Source: Vibrio sp. 10N.286.49.B1
GTDB lineage: Bacteria; Pseudomonadota; Gammaproteobacteria; Enterobacterales; Vibrionaceae
Assembly: GCF_002873335.1 (NCBI RefSeq)
Contig: NZ_MCUW01000004.1
Location: 217,080 to 281,079 of the forward strand
DNA: 64,000 nt
Reading direction: 5' to 3'
Shown here: in pieces, positions 17,723 to 27,420 of the stretch
Layout: each line of letters starts with the position of its first letter
Position numbering within the stretch: the first letter of the stretch is position 1
Notes under the pieces: generated by a model
The model's database searches: none
Told to the model about the DNA's origin: nothing
What the model saw: only the letters and a program-made list of their open reading frames with translations
Made by a program: the position numbers and the translations under genes

Positions 17723-18259
17723 ATGTTAGATCAGGCGAAGACGCAATTAATGATTATTGATGTACAGGGCAAACTAGCTCAGATTATGCATCAAAAAGAG
17801 TCCCTATTTTCGAATTTAAACAGCCTGGCACGAGCCGCAATTTTGATGGATCTCCCGATTGTCTGGGTAGAGCAAATTCCAAACAAACTTGGCTCAACCA
17901 TACAAGAGATCGCAAGCGAATTACCCAATAGAAAGGCAATGGCTAAAAGTAGCTTTAGCGCATGGGGTGAAAGCGCTATTCGCGACAGTATTGATAGCAA
18001 TAAAAAGCAGATATTATTGGTCGGCATCGAGGCACACATTTGTGTGTATCAAACGGCGATGGACTTATTGGCACAAGGCTTTGAGGTACATCTCGTAACC
18101 GATGCTATTTCATCTCGAACCGCAGAAAATAAAGCACTCGCCATCCAACGCCTAGCGCGAGAAGGCGCCACACTCACTTCGACAGAAATGGCCTTATTTG
18201 AGCTGCAAAAGGTCGCCGAAGGCGATCAATTTCGAGCGTTATTAACATTGATTAAATAG
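17723..18259 (+). CDS. Isochorismatase-like (YcaC-type) cysteine hydrolase
   Basis: 178 residues with the family triad: Asp in MIIDVQGKL (about residue 12), Lys in MAKSSFSAW (about 77) and Cys in EAHICVYQTA (about 112), the last preceded by the cis-peptide segment GIEAH. The family hydrolyses amides or vinyl ethers; this short form is like the YcaC group, whose substrate is unclear. The start follows AAAGGGG. Its 3' end overlaps the convergent MocR gene by 8 bases. Confidence 0.87.
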   Translation: MLDQAKTQLMIIDVQGKLAQIMHQKESLFSNLNSLARAAILMDLPIVWVEQIPNKLGSTIQEIASELPNRKAMAKSSFSAWGESAIRDSIDSNKKQILLVGIEAHICVYQTAMDLLAQGFEVHLVTDAISSRTAENKALAIQRLAREGATLTSTEMALFELQKVAEGDQFRALLTLIK

Positions 18260-19733
18260 CGACCAACAACTCATAGTAAAGCATAGAAAGCTGTTTGATA
18301 CATGGCGATATATCATCCATCGGCGCATTTCCAAAACCCAACACCAATGCGCCTTGTTTGCGAGGCGAGATATGCTTCCCTGTTACCTTGTCTTCTTTAG
18401 GCTCATAAAAACACAGCGGACGAACAATTATGTCTATTTCGTTGGCTCGCCTAGATAATTCTTCTTCGTCCACTCCGCTATGCCATTGAACCGTAGTATG
18501 CAGCCCAGCGGCTTGAGAAATGACGCTCCAGTCACCTGAAAAATGGTCTTCAATCGCACGCGTCATTGCCTGACACTTGTCTTCATAAACACGTCGCATT
18601 TTTCTAATATGACGCACTAAACTGCCTTCTTCAATAAAGTCGGCCAACCCCGCTTGAATATGACTAGGAGTATCTCCTGTTAGTGCATCTTTGATTTCCA
18701 GACACTTAGCCACTAGATGTTCAGGCACCACCATATAGCCCACTCGCAATGCGTTAAACATCACCTTACTCATGGAGCCGATATAGATAACTTGCTGTGC
18801 TGCATCCGCTTTTGCCGCCAACCCTTGCATGCTACTAAAAGGGCGGCTATCAAACTGGAACTCGCTGTCATAGTCGTCCTCTATGATCCAGCTTTCGTTC
18901 TTTTTAGCCCACTCGATCAGTTGCAATCTTTGCGCAGTATTCAGTGAGTAGCCCATTGGATATTGGTTACTTGGCGTTAGATAAATACCCGACGCTGATT
19001 TAGATAATACCGCCTCCAAATCTAAGCCGTCTTTTGCTGTCGCATCAACATAATCATAGGCGATAGAGAACAGATCTAAGACTTTAACAACTTGGCGATA
19101 TCCCGGTCGCTCAACCAAAAAATGACGCAGTGAATGTGCGTTCTCACTTTGAGTGGCCAGTAACGCAATAGCGATGGATTGTTGCGCCCCCGATGTAACA
19201 ATAATTTGGTCGGCGCTGCATGCGACGGAACGGCTGCTGGATAGATAGCGAGCTAACGCGTCTCGAAGTGTCAGTAACCCCTGTAAATCTTGATTACCTA
19301 ACAGCGACGTTCGTCCAGCGTGTCTTTGTAGACAGCGTTGCCACTGCTTATCTGGAAATAGCGACAAGTCTGCAATACCGGGAGAAAATAAGCCATTACT
19401 TGGTGCACGACTCGTTCCCAACATGGATTCAGCAGGTGAAGAGTGAGCAGAAAGAAAACGGTCTGGCAACGCCACTGCAACAAAGAAACCCGCCTTTGGT
19501 TTGGCAATCAAATACCCTTCAGCCACCAGCTGATCATAGGCTTGTATCACCGTATTCCGGCTCACTTTGAGCTCAATCGCCATATTTCGTGTTGAGGGCA
19601 GTTTCGCTTCTGATATCCAATGCCCTTGAAGTATCTTCTCTCTGATTTGCTCAAATAAGCTGCGTTGAAGCGTCTGTTTTTGCGTCGATAACGTAATATC
19701 ACCAACATCAATCTCACTCACCTTTGGATCCAT
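18252..19733 (-). CDS. MocR-type regulator (GntR winged helix fused to aminotransferase domain)
   Basis: 493 residues. A GntR helix-turn-helix occupies about 20-85 (KLPSTRNMAIELKVSRNTVIQAYDQL). A fold-type I aminotransferase domain follows, with NQYPMGYSL, EDDYDSEF (PLP-ring Asp) and SMSKVMFNALRVGY, whose Lys should form the PLP aldimine. MocR/PdxR proteins sense PLP or amino-acid adducts and usually control the divergent gene. Here that gene encodes a pyridoxamine-oxidase-fold protein, which fits a B6- or amine-related circuit. The DNA site is not evident by eye. Confidence 0.9.
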   Translation of the reverse strand: MDPKVSEIDVGDITLSTQKQTLQRSLFEQIREKILQGHWISEAKLPSTRNMAIELKVSRNTVIQAYDQLVAEGYLIAKPKAGFFVAVALPDRFLSAHSSPAESMLGTSRAPSNGLFSPGIADLSLFPDKQWQRCLQRHAGRTSLLGNQDLQGLLTLRDALARYLSSSRSVACSADQIIVTSGAQQSIAIALLATQSENAHSLRHFLVERPGYRQVVKVLDLFSIAYDYVDATAKDGLDLEAVLSKSASGIYLTPSNQYPMGYSLNTAQRLQLIEWAKKNESWIIEDDYDSEFQFDSRPFSSMQGLAAKADAAQQVIYIGSMSKVMFNALRVGYMVVPEHLVAKCLEIKDALTGDTPSHIQAGLADFIEEGSLVRHIRKMRRVYEDKCQAMTRAIEDHFSGDWSVISQAAGLHTTVQWHSGVDEEELSRRANEIDIIVRPLCFYEPKEDKVTGKHISPRKQGALVLGFGNAPMDDISPCIKQLSMLYYELLVAI

Positions 19734-19813
19734 CCTTTTGTATTAATTGGCCCTAATAACAGTACCAGATTTCAATTACTTTTGTTACATCACATGGATT
19801 GAGGAATAAAAGT

Positions 19814-20473
19814 ATGCTTTCACAGACTAAACGCACAGAGATAAAAAAAGGCAGTCACAAAGCGGTGTTAGAACAACAAGCGCTCTACGATATTATTGAT
19901 GAATCGCTTATCGCCCATGTCGCCATCACTGATGAAAACGGGCCTGTGGTCATACCGATGTTGGCGTGGCGTTTAGACAAACGAGTATATATCCACGGAG
20001 CAAAAAACAGCCGCTTGTTACGCTCATTAAAATCGGGACAGGCAACCTGCTTAACGTTTACGCTATTTGATGGCTGGGTGTTAGCTCGCTCAGCTTTTCA
20101 CCATAGCGCACACTATCGCAGTGCGATGATATTTGGCACGTTTACTTCCGTTGAGGATAAACAAGACAAAGATAGAATACTCAATCACTTCATCGAGCAT
20201 ATTGCACCCGGACGGACGAATGAGGTAAGACTGAGCAACGATAAAGAGCTGGCAGCAACGGATTTGTTGGCGATTGAATTAACAGAGGCCTCTGTCAAGA
20301 TTGGCCGGCATGGAGTCAATGATGACGCTTGTGATATGGACGTGAAGGTATGGGCTGGTATTTTGCCCTATCGGACGGTTATTGGCCCTCTGGAACCTTG
20401 CGACGACCTCAACCCCGAGATCACCGCACCCAATTATCAGCAAGCTTATGCCGGCCGTTGGCATAGTGATTAA
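19814..20473 (+). CDS. Pyridoxamine 5'-phosphate oxidase-fold (FMN-binding) protein
   Basis: 219 residues from the ATG at 19814, which follows GAGGAA; the upstream in-frame TTG at 19799 would place the ribosome site inside the gene. The split-barrel segment (about 20-140) shows AHVAITDENGPVVIPMLAWRLDKRVYIHGAKNSRLLRSL and later GWVLARSAFHHSAHYRSAMIFGT (both quoted in parts by position 29-67 and 83-105 for length), typical of the PNPOx-like flavin-binding family. Members act as flavin oxidoreductases or bind heme or F420. It is divergent from the MocR gene with an 80-base shared control region. Confidence 0.78.
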   Translation: MLSQTKRTEIKKGSHKAVLEQQALYDIIDESLIAHVAITDENGPVVIPMLAWRLDKRVYIHGAKNSRLLRSLKSGQATCLTFTLFDGWVLARSAFHHSAHYRSAMIFGTFTSVEDKQDKDRILNHFIEHIAPGRTNEVRLSNDKELAATDLLAIELTEASVKIGRHGVNDDACDMDVKVWAGILPYRTVIGPLEPCDDLNPEITAPNYQQAYAGRWHSD

Positions 20474-20741
20474 TAGGCCGTAGCAACGATGATGTGCCGT
20501 GAAAGTACTATGCGGTTCATCATCGAACAACATTCGCCACTTCATTATTGTTCAAGGCAAGCGTTGTCATTGAATCTCTACAGTGACGTGAAAAGATAGT
20601 CCTAAATATGCGACGAATGCCAAACTGTTACACTTCTTTACGCATCAAGCGTTGCCACTATTGATGCAACACATGAGACAATCTGAGAGAGCCTGAGAGA
20701 ACGGGCTACATTTTTTTTGTGGTCAATTAATAGGAGTCAGT

Positions 20742-21812
20742 GTGACGAATAACAAGATAGTGAGCAGCTTTGAACTTGCCAGAATTGTTGCTTTAATTGC
20801 TGTTATATCTATCCATAGTCAGCTTTTTTTGACTCATAGTTTCATTAACGATGAGCCTTGGCTCAACTACATCACGAATCAAGCGGCTCGCTTTGCCGTT
20901 CCGCTATTTTTCATTATTGCTGGCTATTTGATACAACCTAAACTTAACGACAAGCCTTATCAAACCACCAAGAGTTACAGCTATCCTCTTATGATGATCT
21001 GGTTGGTATGGAGCGTCATTTGTCTTGCAACCCCATTCAATTTTACTGTTGTTGCCGAGCATGGCTATCTCGCAGAAAGGATGGGGTATTGGGGCTACTT
21101 ATTACAAAACCCGCTCAATACACTGTTTGAGGGCGGCTTAGTTCACCTCTGGTTTATCCCCTCTTTATGCTTAGCTGTGTTAATGATCGCGTGGTTTGTT
21201 GATAATCATTGCCGCACACTCTTGATACCGTTCGCCGCTATTATTTATGCGTATGGTCTTATTGCAGGCAGTTATCAGGTTATCACTCAAGACGAGACCG
21301 CTATTTTCACCCGTAATGGCCCGTTTATTAGCTTTCTAATGGTGTCTATTGGGTTTGAGATTCGACGTCGAAACTGGTACATGTCATCAAAAAAAGCACT
21401 GCTTCTCGCTATGCTTGGAATGACTATCCACTTTGCTGAGGCATTTTACTTACACCCATTAGGGCAAGAGTTTAACAGCAACGATTTTCTTGCTGGCACC
21501 CCATTTTGGGCAACCGGTATTTTCTTCTGGTTACAGAGTAAGCCGAACCTAGGTAACACACCTATTGTCCATAAGCTCGCTAAGCTTGTACTGCCGGTCT
21601 ACGCTGCTCATTTGCTCGTCACAATTGGGTTTAATAACCTTGCCGGCCTTTATGGCATGGAATATATGGCAAGAGATGCAGTGGTTTTCTTTGGCACCGT
21701 TTTGGTGACGCCAATCTTGGTGTGGCTTCTCGAAAAAACGCCGCTGTCGACCCGCTCATTTAGGAAGCAAAAACAAGTGTTACCTACTAGCACTTGTACC
21801 ACTCCTGAATAA
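20742..21812 (+). CDS. Acyltransferase family 3 (AT3) membrane protein
   Basis: 356 residues starting at a GTG behind a clear AGGAG site. Ten or so membrane helices. The first helix carries IAVISIHSQL with the conserved His, followed by RFAVPLFFIIAGYL, both characteristic of AT3 proteins that move acyl groups onto sugars or lipids of the cell surface. No glycan genes are nearby, so the acceptor is unknown. A terminator follows and overlaps the leader of the nitroreductase gene. Confidence 0.87.
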   Translation: MTNNKIVSSFELARIVALIAVISIHSQLFLTHSFINDEPWLNYITNQAARFAVPLFFIIAGYLIQPKLNDKPYQTTKSYSYPLMMIWLVWSVICLATPFNFTVVAEHGYLAERMGYWGYLLQNPLNTLFEGGLVHLWFIPSLCLAVLMIAWFVDNHCRTLLIPFAAIIYAYGLIAGSYQVITQDETAIFTRNGPFISFLMVSIGFEIRRRNWYMSSKKALLLAMLGMTIHFAEAFYLHPLGQEFNSNDFLAGTPFWATGIFFWLQSKPNLGNTPIVHKLAKLVLPVYAAHLLVTIGFNNLAGLYGMEYMARDAVVFFGTVLVTPILVWLLEKTPLSTRSFRKQKQVLPTSTCTTPE

Positions 21813-21819
21813 CTGATAG

Positions 21820-21850
21820 AAAGTGGCCAACTTTCCTGTTTGGTCACTTT
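21820..21850 (+). terminator. Terminator of the acyltransferase gene, abutting the next start codon
   Basis: AAAGTGGCCAA and TTGGTCACTTT pair at 10 of 11 positions, with TTTTTCT after the stem. It ends only 4 bases before the ATG at 21855. Confidence 0.75.
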
Positions 21851-21854
21851 TTCT

Positions 21855-22580
21855 ATGAATACATCCCCCTCTCTCGAGCACATCCTCAATACACGCCGCT
21901 CCGTTCGTAAATACGATATGAAGGCAAATTTCGACCATCAAGCGGTGCAGAAGTCATTAGAACTTGCCACACTAAGCCCTAACAGCAGCAACATGCAGAT
22001 GTGGGCATTTCACCGCGTGATCAGTGAAAAAAAGCGCCACCAGCTTGCTGACATTTGTATGGGGCAAAACGCCGCAAAAACGGCTAATGAACTGATTGTT
22101 GTCACCGTAACACCCAACATTTGGAAACAACGCGCGGAAATGAACGCAGAAACAGTGAGGGCTGCGTTTGCAGGGCGTGAAGACAACACCACTAAACGTG
22201 CCTTAAAATACTACGACTCACTGATCCCGACACTGTACAACAACGACAGAGTCGGCCTAAGAGGCATCGCTCGTAAGCTATACACCTCGTGGATAGGCCG
22301 CAAAAAACCGATGGTGCGCGAAGTGAGCAAAGAAGATGTACGTGTGTGCTTACACAAAAGTGCGGCGTTGGCCTCAATGACATTTATGCTGTCGATGCGC
22401 GAGCAAGGTTATGATACTTGCCCAATGGAAGGATTTGACTCTCGTCGTGCCAAGCAGTTGCTAGGGCTTGATGAGCGCCACGAGATCACCATGATCATCA
22501 GCTGTGGGGTTGGCGCTCAAGATGGTGTATATGGGGAACGACACCGTGTACCCATGTCTGAGGTCGTATTTGAGCACTGA
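21855..22580 (+). CDS. Nitroreductase-family flavoprotein
   Basis: 241 residues from the ATG at 21855; an in-frame TTG at 21840 lies inside the terminator stem. The fold's starting motif RRSVRKYD (about 14-21) and the active-site segments LATLSPNSSNMQMWAF and the late CPMEGFDSRRAKQLLGL fit FMN-dependent nitroreductases, which reduce nitroaromatics, quinones or flavins with NAD(P)H. No good ribosome site is visible before the ATG, only the terminator stem, so translation may be weak or structure-dependent. It is convergent with the DUF3080 gene. Confidence 0.85.
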   Translation: MNTSPSLEHILNTRRSVRKYDMKANFDHQAVQKSLELATLSPNSSNMQMWAFHRVISEKKRHQLADICMGQNAAKTANELIVVTVTPNIWKQRAEMNAETVRAAFAGREDNTTKRALKYYDSLIPTLYNNDRVGLRGIARKLYTSWIGRKKPMVREVSKEDVRVCLHKSAALASMTFMLSMREQGYDTCPMEGFDSRRAKQLLGLDERHEITMIISCGVGAQDGVYGERHRVPMSEVVFEH

Positions 22581-22589
22581 TATCTAACA

Positions 22590-22621
22590 GCAGATATCGG
22601 CGCGGTCCTGTCGATATCTGC
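22590..22621. other. Inverted repeat between convergent genes
   Basis: Perfect 10-bp arms GCAGATATCG / CGATATCTGC with a 12-base loop, placed between the nitroreductase and DUF3080 stops. No T-tract, so it may act in RNA 3' end protection rather than as a classical terminator. Confidence 0.6.
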
Positions 22622-22683
22622 TCCGGCAACACTTACTATTTCTTGGTACCCACCTATCCCGGCCCCCATGACGCCACCTCGAA

Positions 22684-23814
22684 TCAGTGATTGCGAACAT
22701 CTCGTAGGGTTTTACCACAACGAGAAAACAACGCCTGCCAATAATTGACGTGCTCTCGATTCGACAATGAAAACTGATGATACAGCGCACGAACGTCATA
22801 AACACTGTCTGCCTTATTGTATTTACTTGCCGCTTCGATAAACCGTAACTCACCAGACACGACGCGATACTCCGAATCTAGAAACGAGAGATAGGGTTGG
22901 ATCTTGGCGATAAACACCTGATTAAATACGTTGACGAGATAGTTAAAACGAGTGGTATCGCGATGTTCACCGCACACGATTGCAGAGTCATATTGGCTTA
23001 GCTGTCTGGTAACAGCATCGAGCCATTGTGTACTGGCTTGCAATGAATAAGCAAGGTTGCCAATAACAGGATTTTTTTCAAGCGTTTCTTGAAACGGCAT
23101 AATGAAGGGAGGAAATGGCATGAGAACACCATCAGATTCTAATTGCGCAATAGACTCAGTAATATCATTCAGTGCAAGCAACGATGGCTTGACCTTCATC
23201 GTGACACTGCCGGAGGTGGGCTCTAACCAGCCACTACTGTTTAACTGGGTTCTCATCGCATCACTGGTAAACAGTAAGTTGTAGAAATGCTTCGAAAGGT
23301 AGCGATATTTGATGCCGAGAATGACCTGTAAATCTTGCTTAAGCGCACTATCAATTTGGCTAGAGCCAATACAACGCTCTAAGCCTTCAATGAGTTGAAT
23401 TTGGTAGTCAAAGTTTCTGAAGGCATCTTGTACCTTGCCAAGGCTAGAGTTTCGCTCTGCGATAATGCCAAACAATTGGCACTGGCGAAGTTGGTACGTG
23501 TCGACGATACCCAGCGTTGTCACAGGTATCGCCTGGAGCATATCTCGTTTACCGGGTAAAAGAACCAGCGAGGTTTCTGGTGGTGCCAACAAGGGTCGCT
23601 CTTGGATTGATGCGACCTTACGCTGGTAGTCTGTAAAGGTTTCCGTCATGGTGTCAGGCTGAAAGCAACCAGATAAAGCGATCGACGTAGTCATCCATAC
23701 CATCAAATGTCGACGCACATTACACCACGTCGAGTTTCGTTTATTGGCTATTTTTCTTGCTGACATCGCGACCACCTGACGTTGCGTATTCGCTCTCTCT
23801 ACCTTGTTACGCAT
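22684..23814 (-). CDS. DUF3080 family lipoprotein
   Basis: 376 residues in this frame, but the first 38 or so are polar and may not be translated; an internal start (MVWMTTSIALSGC) would give a standard lipoprotein signal with lipobox LSGC near residue 50. The body is helical (SIQERPLLAPP, LIEGLERC, QASTQWLDAVT) and resembles the DUF3080 family of Vibrionales and relatives. No function is known. A five-unit 17-bp array lies about 50-135 bases upstream of the annotated start. Confidence 0.7.
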   Translation of the reverse strand: MRNKVERANTQRQVVAMSARKIANKRNSTWCNVRRHLMVWMTTSIALSGCFQPDTMTETFTDYQRKVASIQERPLLAPPETSLVLLPGKRDMLQAIPVTTLGIVDTYQLRQCQLFGIIAERNSSLGKVQDAFRNFDYQIQLIEGLERCIGSSQIDSALKQDLQVILGIKYRYLSKHFYNLLFTSDAMRTQLNSSGWLEPTSGSVTMKVKPSLLALNDITESIAQLESDGVLMPFPPFIMPFQETLEKNPVIGNLAYSLQASTQWLDAVTRQLSQYDSAIVCGEHRDTTRFNYLVNVFNQVFIAKIQPYLSFLDSEYRVVSGELRFIEAASKYNKADSVYDVRALYHQFSLSNREHVNYWQALFSRCGKTLRDVRNH

Positions 23815-23865
23815 TCAAGAAACCGTCTGAAAACCTAAGCCGGGTCACCGAGCATTAGGTGTCCA

Positions 23866-23950
23866 GTGTTTACAAGTATTAAGTGTTTACAAGTATTAAG
23901 AGTTTACAGACATTAAACGTTTACGGGTATTAAGTGCTTGCTAGTATCCA
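23866..23950. repeat. 17-bp repeat array, about five units
   Basis: Units start at 23866, 23883, 23900, 23917 and 23934. The first two are identical (GTGTTTACAAGTATTAA); the third and fourth keep TTTAC and ATTAA; the fifth is degenerate. The exact 17-base period and the graded decay distinguish it from chance. Confidence 0.85.
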
Positions 23951-24032
23951 CTTATTACGTGATGTGAGCTTATTATCGATCACAAATAGCAGCAATGCCG
24001 TGTGCTTTTTTTAACGCTTTTAGAAGCGAGGG

Positions 24033-25424
24033 TTAGCGCTCTGCATACTCAAGTTGCAGTTCATCCGTTTGTTTGTGCATCCATAGCAAGCGAATCGTCA
24101 ACATAAGCGCAGCGGCTGACAGACCGACAATGAATCCGAACCAAAAGCCAACAATGCCCATTTTATCAACAATGACATCCGTCATCGCAAGCAGGTAACC
24201 AAGGGGAAGTCCAATCAGCCAATAAGCAATAAATGTGCAATTGAAGATCGCTTTCATATCTTTATAACCACGCAGCGCACCAGCCGCGACAACTTGAATG
24301 GCGTCGGTACATTGATAAATAGCGGCGAAGATAAGCAACTGCATAGCGAGTGTCACCACCTCGGCATTATCGGTATACAGATAGACGATCTGTTGTTTGA
24401 AAAGTAGCGTTGCCGTCGCCGTAAACATAGCAACGGCTAGGCCGACAATTAACCCTACTCGACAAGCAATAATGGCGCCCGCTGTATCTATTTCGCCCAA
24501 CTTATGGCCAACCCGAATACTGACGGCGGCACCAATGCTCATGGGTATCATGAACACTAAAGAAGAGAAGTTCATCGCAATTTGGTGAGACGCAACGACC
24601 AAAGACCCCAGAGGCGCAGCAAGCAATGAAACGACGGCGAACAACGTCACTTCAAAGAAAATGGCCGCTGCAATCGGAAACCCAAGTTTGAACAATCGTG
24701 TTAATGCTTTACGATCAGGTTTGTGCCATGCACTAAACAAGCCTATGTGTTTGAGTCTTTGGGTCGTCGCAACGTAAAACAGCATCATGAAAAACATCAA
24801 CCAATAAACGATAGTCGTCGCGATACCACATCCTACCCCTCCTAATGCTGGCGCCCCAAACTGCCCATATACAAACACCCAGTTAAGAGGAATATTGACG
24901 ACTAACCCAATAAAACCGATGACCATAGCCGGCTTAGTTAATGACATCCCGTCGGTATAACTTCTTAATGCCTGGAACAACAAGAAAGCGGGAACGGCGA
25001 ATATAACGGCATAGATATAGCCTACGGTTTTTTCGGCCATTACCGACTCAACATCCATCACATTCAGTATGCCTTCAATTTGCAGAAGCACCACAATAGT
25101 TGGAATGCTGATCATTAACGCGAGAATAATGCCTTGATGGATTTGAAACGGCACTTGGTCTTGTTTTCCGGCACCATTAAGTTGGGCAACTACCGGGATG
25201 ATCGCCATAAGTAGGCCAACACCAAATAATATCGAAGGAAGCCATATGCTTGCTGCAATAGAAACCGCCGCCATGTCAACAGCGCTTACGCCACCGGCCA
25301 TAACCGTATCGACGAACCCCATCCCAGTTTGAGCAATGGAGGCAATAAGAACGGGGGAAGCCAGTTTTATTAGGTCTTTAGCTTCTGTTTGATAACGATG
25401 CAAGAGTTGAGTTCCAAGATTCAT
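24033..25424 (-). CDS. norM: MATE-family multidrug efflux pump NorM
   Basis: 463 residues from the ATG at 25424 (MNLGTQLLHRYQTEA), chosen because the body then aligns with Vibrio NorM; the longer frame from 25469 adds an untypical 15 residues. Twelve membrane helices. IKLASPVLIASIAQTGMGF, FVDTVMAGGVSAVDMAAVS and the Asp/Glu-bearing helices fit the Na+-driven NorM branch. It expels fluoroquinolones, dyes and other cations across the inner membrane. Single gene, 186 bases after the symporter gene and beyond that gene's terminator. Confidence 0.92.
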   Translation of the reverse strand: MNLGTQLLHRYQTEAKDLIKLASPVLIASIAQTGMGFVDTVMAGGVSAVDMAAVSIAASIWLPSILFGVGLLMAIIPVVAQLNGAGKQDQVPFQIHQGIILALMISIPTIVVLLQIEGILNVMDVESVMAEKTVGYIYAVIFAVPAFLLFQALRSYTDGMSLTKPAMVIGFIGLVVNIPLNWVFVYGQFGAPALGGVGCGIATTIVYWLMFFMMLFYVATTQRLKHIGLFSAWHKPDRKALTRLFKLGFPIAAAIFFEVTLFAVVSLLAAPLGSLVVASHQIAMNFSSLVFMIPMSIGAAVSIRVGHKLGEIDTAGAIIACRVGLIVGLAVAMFTATATLLFKQQIVYLYTDNAEVVTLAMQLLIFAAIYQCTDAIQVVAAGALRGYKDMKAIFNCTFIAYWLIGLPLGYLLAMTDVIVDKMGIVGFWFGFIVGLSAAALMLTIRLLWMHKQTDELQLEYAER

Positions 25425-25549
25425 AAATAACCAGCACGAATGATAATGAATAATGAAATTCACCACCATGATTAATTATTATTTATTAGATCAGGGTAAA
25501 CGGCTTGTCATTAGCTTATGAAAGAGCATAGAGGATGACAACGAAAAGG

Positions 25550-25586
25550 CTCTCTATCGCCAACTCATAGATTTGGCAATAGAGAG
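25550..25586 (-). terminator. Terminator of the leftward symporter gene
   Basis: Arms CTCTCTATcGCCAA and TTGGCaATAGAGAG; on the minus strand the stem is followed by CCTTTTCG. It separates the alginate locus from norM. Confidence 0.7.
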
Positions 25587-25609
25587 GTAGTCAGATAGGA
25601 GAGGAAGGG

Positions 25610-27367
25610 CTAAGGTAGGCCCAGCGCTTCACGATCCCCCCCGCCATGGCGGGTTCGATACAAGTGGGTGCCAGCCAGAGCAATTAAAGCCCCAATCACA
25701 ACAAAAATCACCCCACCAGACACCGTGCCCGCCGTCACCGCTAATGCCATCACTAGCATCCCCAATGCTTGACACATTCGACCTAAGTAAGCCCCTTGCC
25801 TGAAATCGACCTTGGCTTCTTCATCCGCGCTGATCGGTGTTTGTAGATTATGTTCGAGCTTCCTTCTCTCGCCTTCACGCTCACCAACCGGCTCTCGGTA
25901 AAAGTAACGAGAAAGCATAAAGAACCCTCCCGTAATCAGCAGATGAGCAATTAAAGTTGCCGCAACTTGTAAATCCACAGTCTCTCGATGAGTGAAGCTT
26001 TCAGCACCAAATAGCGGTAACAACCAAGAGACTTCAAAGATAAAGTGCATAAAAGCCGAGACTAACAAGCCCACAACGATCGTTGCCCATCCAGACCAAT
26101 CAGGCGTACGAAGAGTCACAAACGCCAACAAAGACGGCACAGACAGAGGCGTCTGCAATAACGCACCAAACAACATCATAATATCAAAGAAGCTATATTC
26201 TTTTATCGAAGCAAACAGCAATGCCGCTCCAACCGATAACACACCATTCACGACCGTCGACAGCTTACCCATGCGCATTTGCTGAGCTTCTGTTGCTTGC
26301 GGGTTGATCACCGATTGATACACATTTCGAACAAAAATACCCGCGTTACGATTGAGCGCCGTTGTCATTGGTGAGATAGTCGCTGCAATCATCGCCGCCA
26401 GCACAAGGCCGAGCATTCCGGTTGGTAGGTAATGATCGATGTAATACACGTAGGCGGCATTATTAGCACTCTCTCCCAGCATCGGATAGTACGCCATTAA
26501 ATCCACGCCCATTGACGCCGTCACCCATGGGGGAATAAACCACATCACTGGGCCAATGATAAACAATAAACCGGTGACAAAAGCCGCCTTCTTTGCCTCT
26601 CGCTCGTTGGTGGTCACTAAGAATCGGTAGCACGACAACGCGTTATTGGTGTTCATGGTTTGCTTCATCATGATCACGACCACCCAGATCCAGAAGATCT
26701 GCCAATAATTAATATCATGACCCATAAAGCTTTCAGTCGGATAAGACTGAGCAAGCGATAATGGCCCACCAATTTCAACCAAGGCAAAGGCACCAACCGT
26801 CAAGGTAATTGCGAGCAACAGAATAAGTTGAATCACATTGGTCGCCGACACGGTCCAAGATCCGCCACTCACCGCAATGAAGGTAACCAGGCACCCCACT
26901 CCGATAATCGTAATGAACAAATCCACCTGGAAAACCGCGGAAACAAAGATACCTAAACCATTCAACCAAATCGCCGCCGAAAGAATCGTGAGCGGGAATG
27001 AAATCCAGGTGTAAACTTGCTCAGAGCTTTTGCCAAATCGAACACGGATGACTTCCATGGCGGTTTCGACTCGAAGCTTCCGATAGCGCTCAGCAAAGAA
27101 CCAAGCCGCAACGAAAAAGCCCAACGCATTACCCCAGAAGATAAACAATACCGTCAAACCATCTTCATACGCTTTTGCTGCAGCTCCCGTGAATGTCCAA
27201 GCCGAAAATTGGGTCATAAAGGCGGTCGCCCCGGCCATCCACCACATCATTGCACCACCACCGCGAATAAAGCCTGACGAATCGGTGGCAAAGCGTTTAA
27301 ACGCGAAGGCGGCGCCCAATATAAAGATGAAGTACCCGAGGATAATGATGCCATCTAATGTTTCCAT
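25610..27367 (-). CDS. Sodium:solute symporter of the alginate locus (ToaA/B/C-like)
   Basis: 585 residues, about 13-14 membrane helices of the SSS family, with the N-terminal block FIRGGGAMMWWMAGATAF, the sodium-site helix TQFSAWTFTGAAAK and the later ATISPMTTALNRNAGIF. A charged tail near 505-530 (EREGERRKLEHNL) is shared with the second symporter at 34119. In other Vibrio these symporters in PL17/kdg loci import alginate-derived uronates or oligomers; substrate choice here is inference. It lies 69 bases downstream of a PL17 gene, with a terminator in the gap, so it may be expressed at a lower level by readthrough. Confidence 0.85.
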   Translation of the reverse strand: METLDGIIILGYFIFILGAAFAFKRFATDSSGFIRGGGAMMWWMAGATAFMTQFSAWTFTGAAAKAYEDGLTVLFIFWGNALGFFVAAWFFAERYRKLRVETAMEVIRVRFGKSSEQVYTWISFPLTILSAAIWLNGLGIFVSAVFQVDLFITIIGVGCLVTFIAVSGGSWTVSATNVIQLILLLAITLTVGAFALVEIGGPLSLAQSYPTESFMGHDINYWQIFWIWVVVIMMKQTMNTNNALSCYRFLVTTNEREAKKAAFVTGLLFIIGPVMWFIPPWVTASMGVDLMAYYPMLGESANNAAYVYYIDHYLPTGMLGLVLAAMIAATISPMTTALNRNAGIFVRNVYQSVINPQATEAQQMRMGKLSTVVNGVLSVGAALLFASIKEYSFFDIMMLFGALLQTPLSVPSLLAFVTLRTPDWSGWATIVVGLLVSAFMHFIFEVSWLLPLFGAESFTHRETVDLQVAATLIAHLLITGGFFMLSRYFYREPVGEREGERRKLEHNLQTPISADEEAKVDFRQGAYLGRMCQALGMLVMALAVTAGTVSGGVIFVVIGALIALAGTHLYRTRHGGGDREALGLP

Positions 27368-27399
27368 GATTCTCCTTTTTCTTACCCCATAACGAGAAA

Positions 27400-27420
27400 A
27401 AGCCGGGCAATGCCCGGCTT
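27400..27420 (-). terminator. Terminator between the PL17 lyase and the symporter
   Basis: AAGCCGGGCA / TGCCCGGCTT with a single-base loop centre and, on the minus strand, TTTTTCTC after the stem. It is strong and sits inside what otherwise looks like one operon. Confidence 0.88.
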
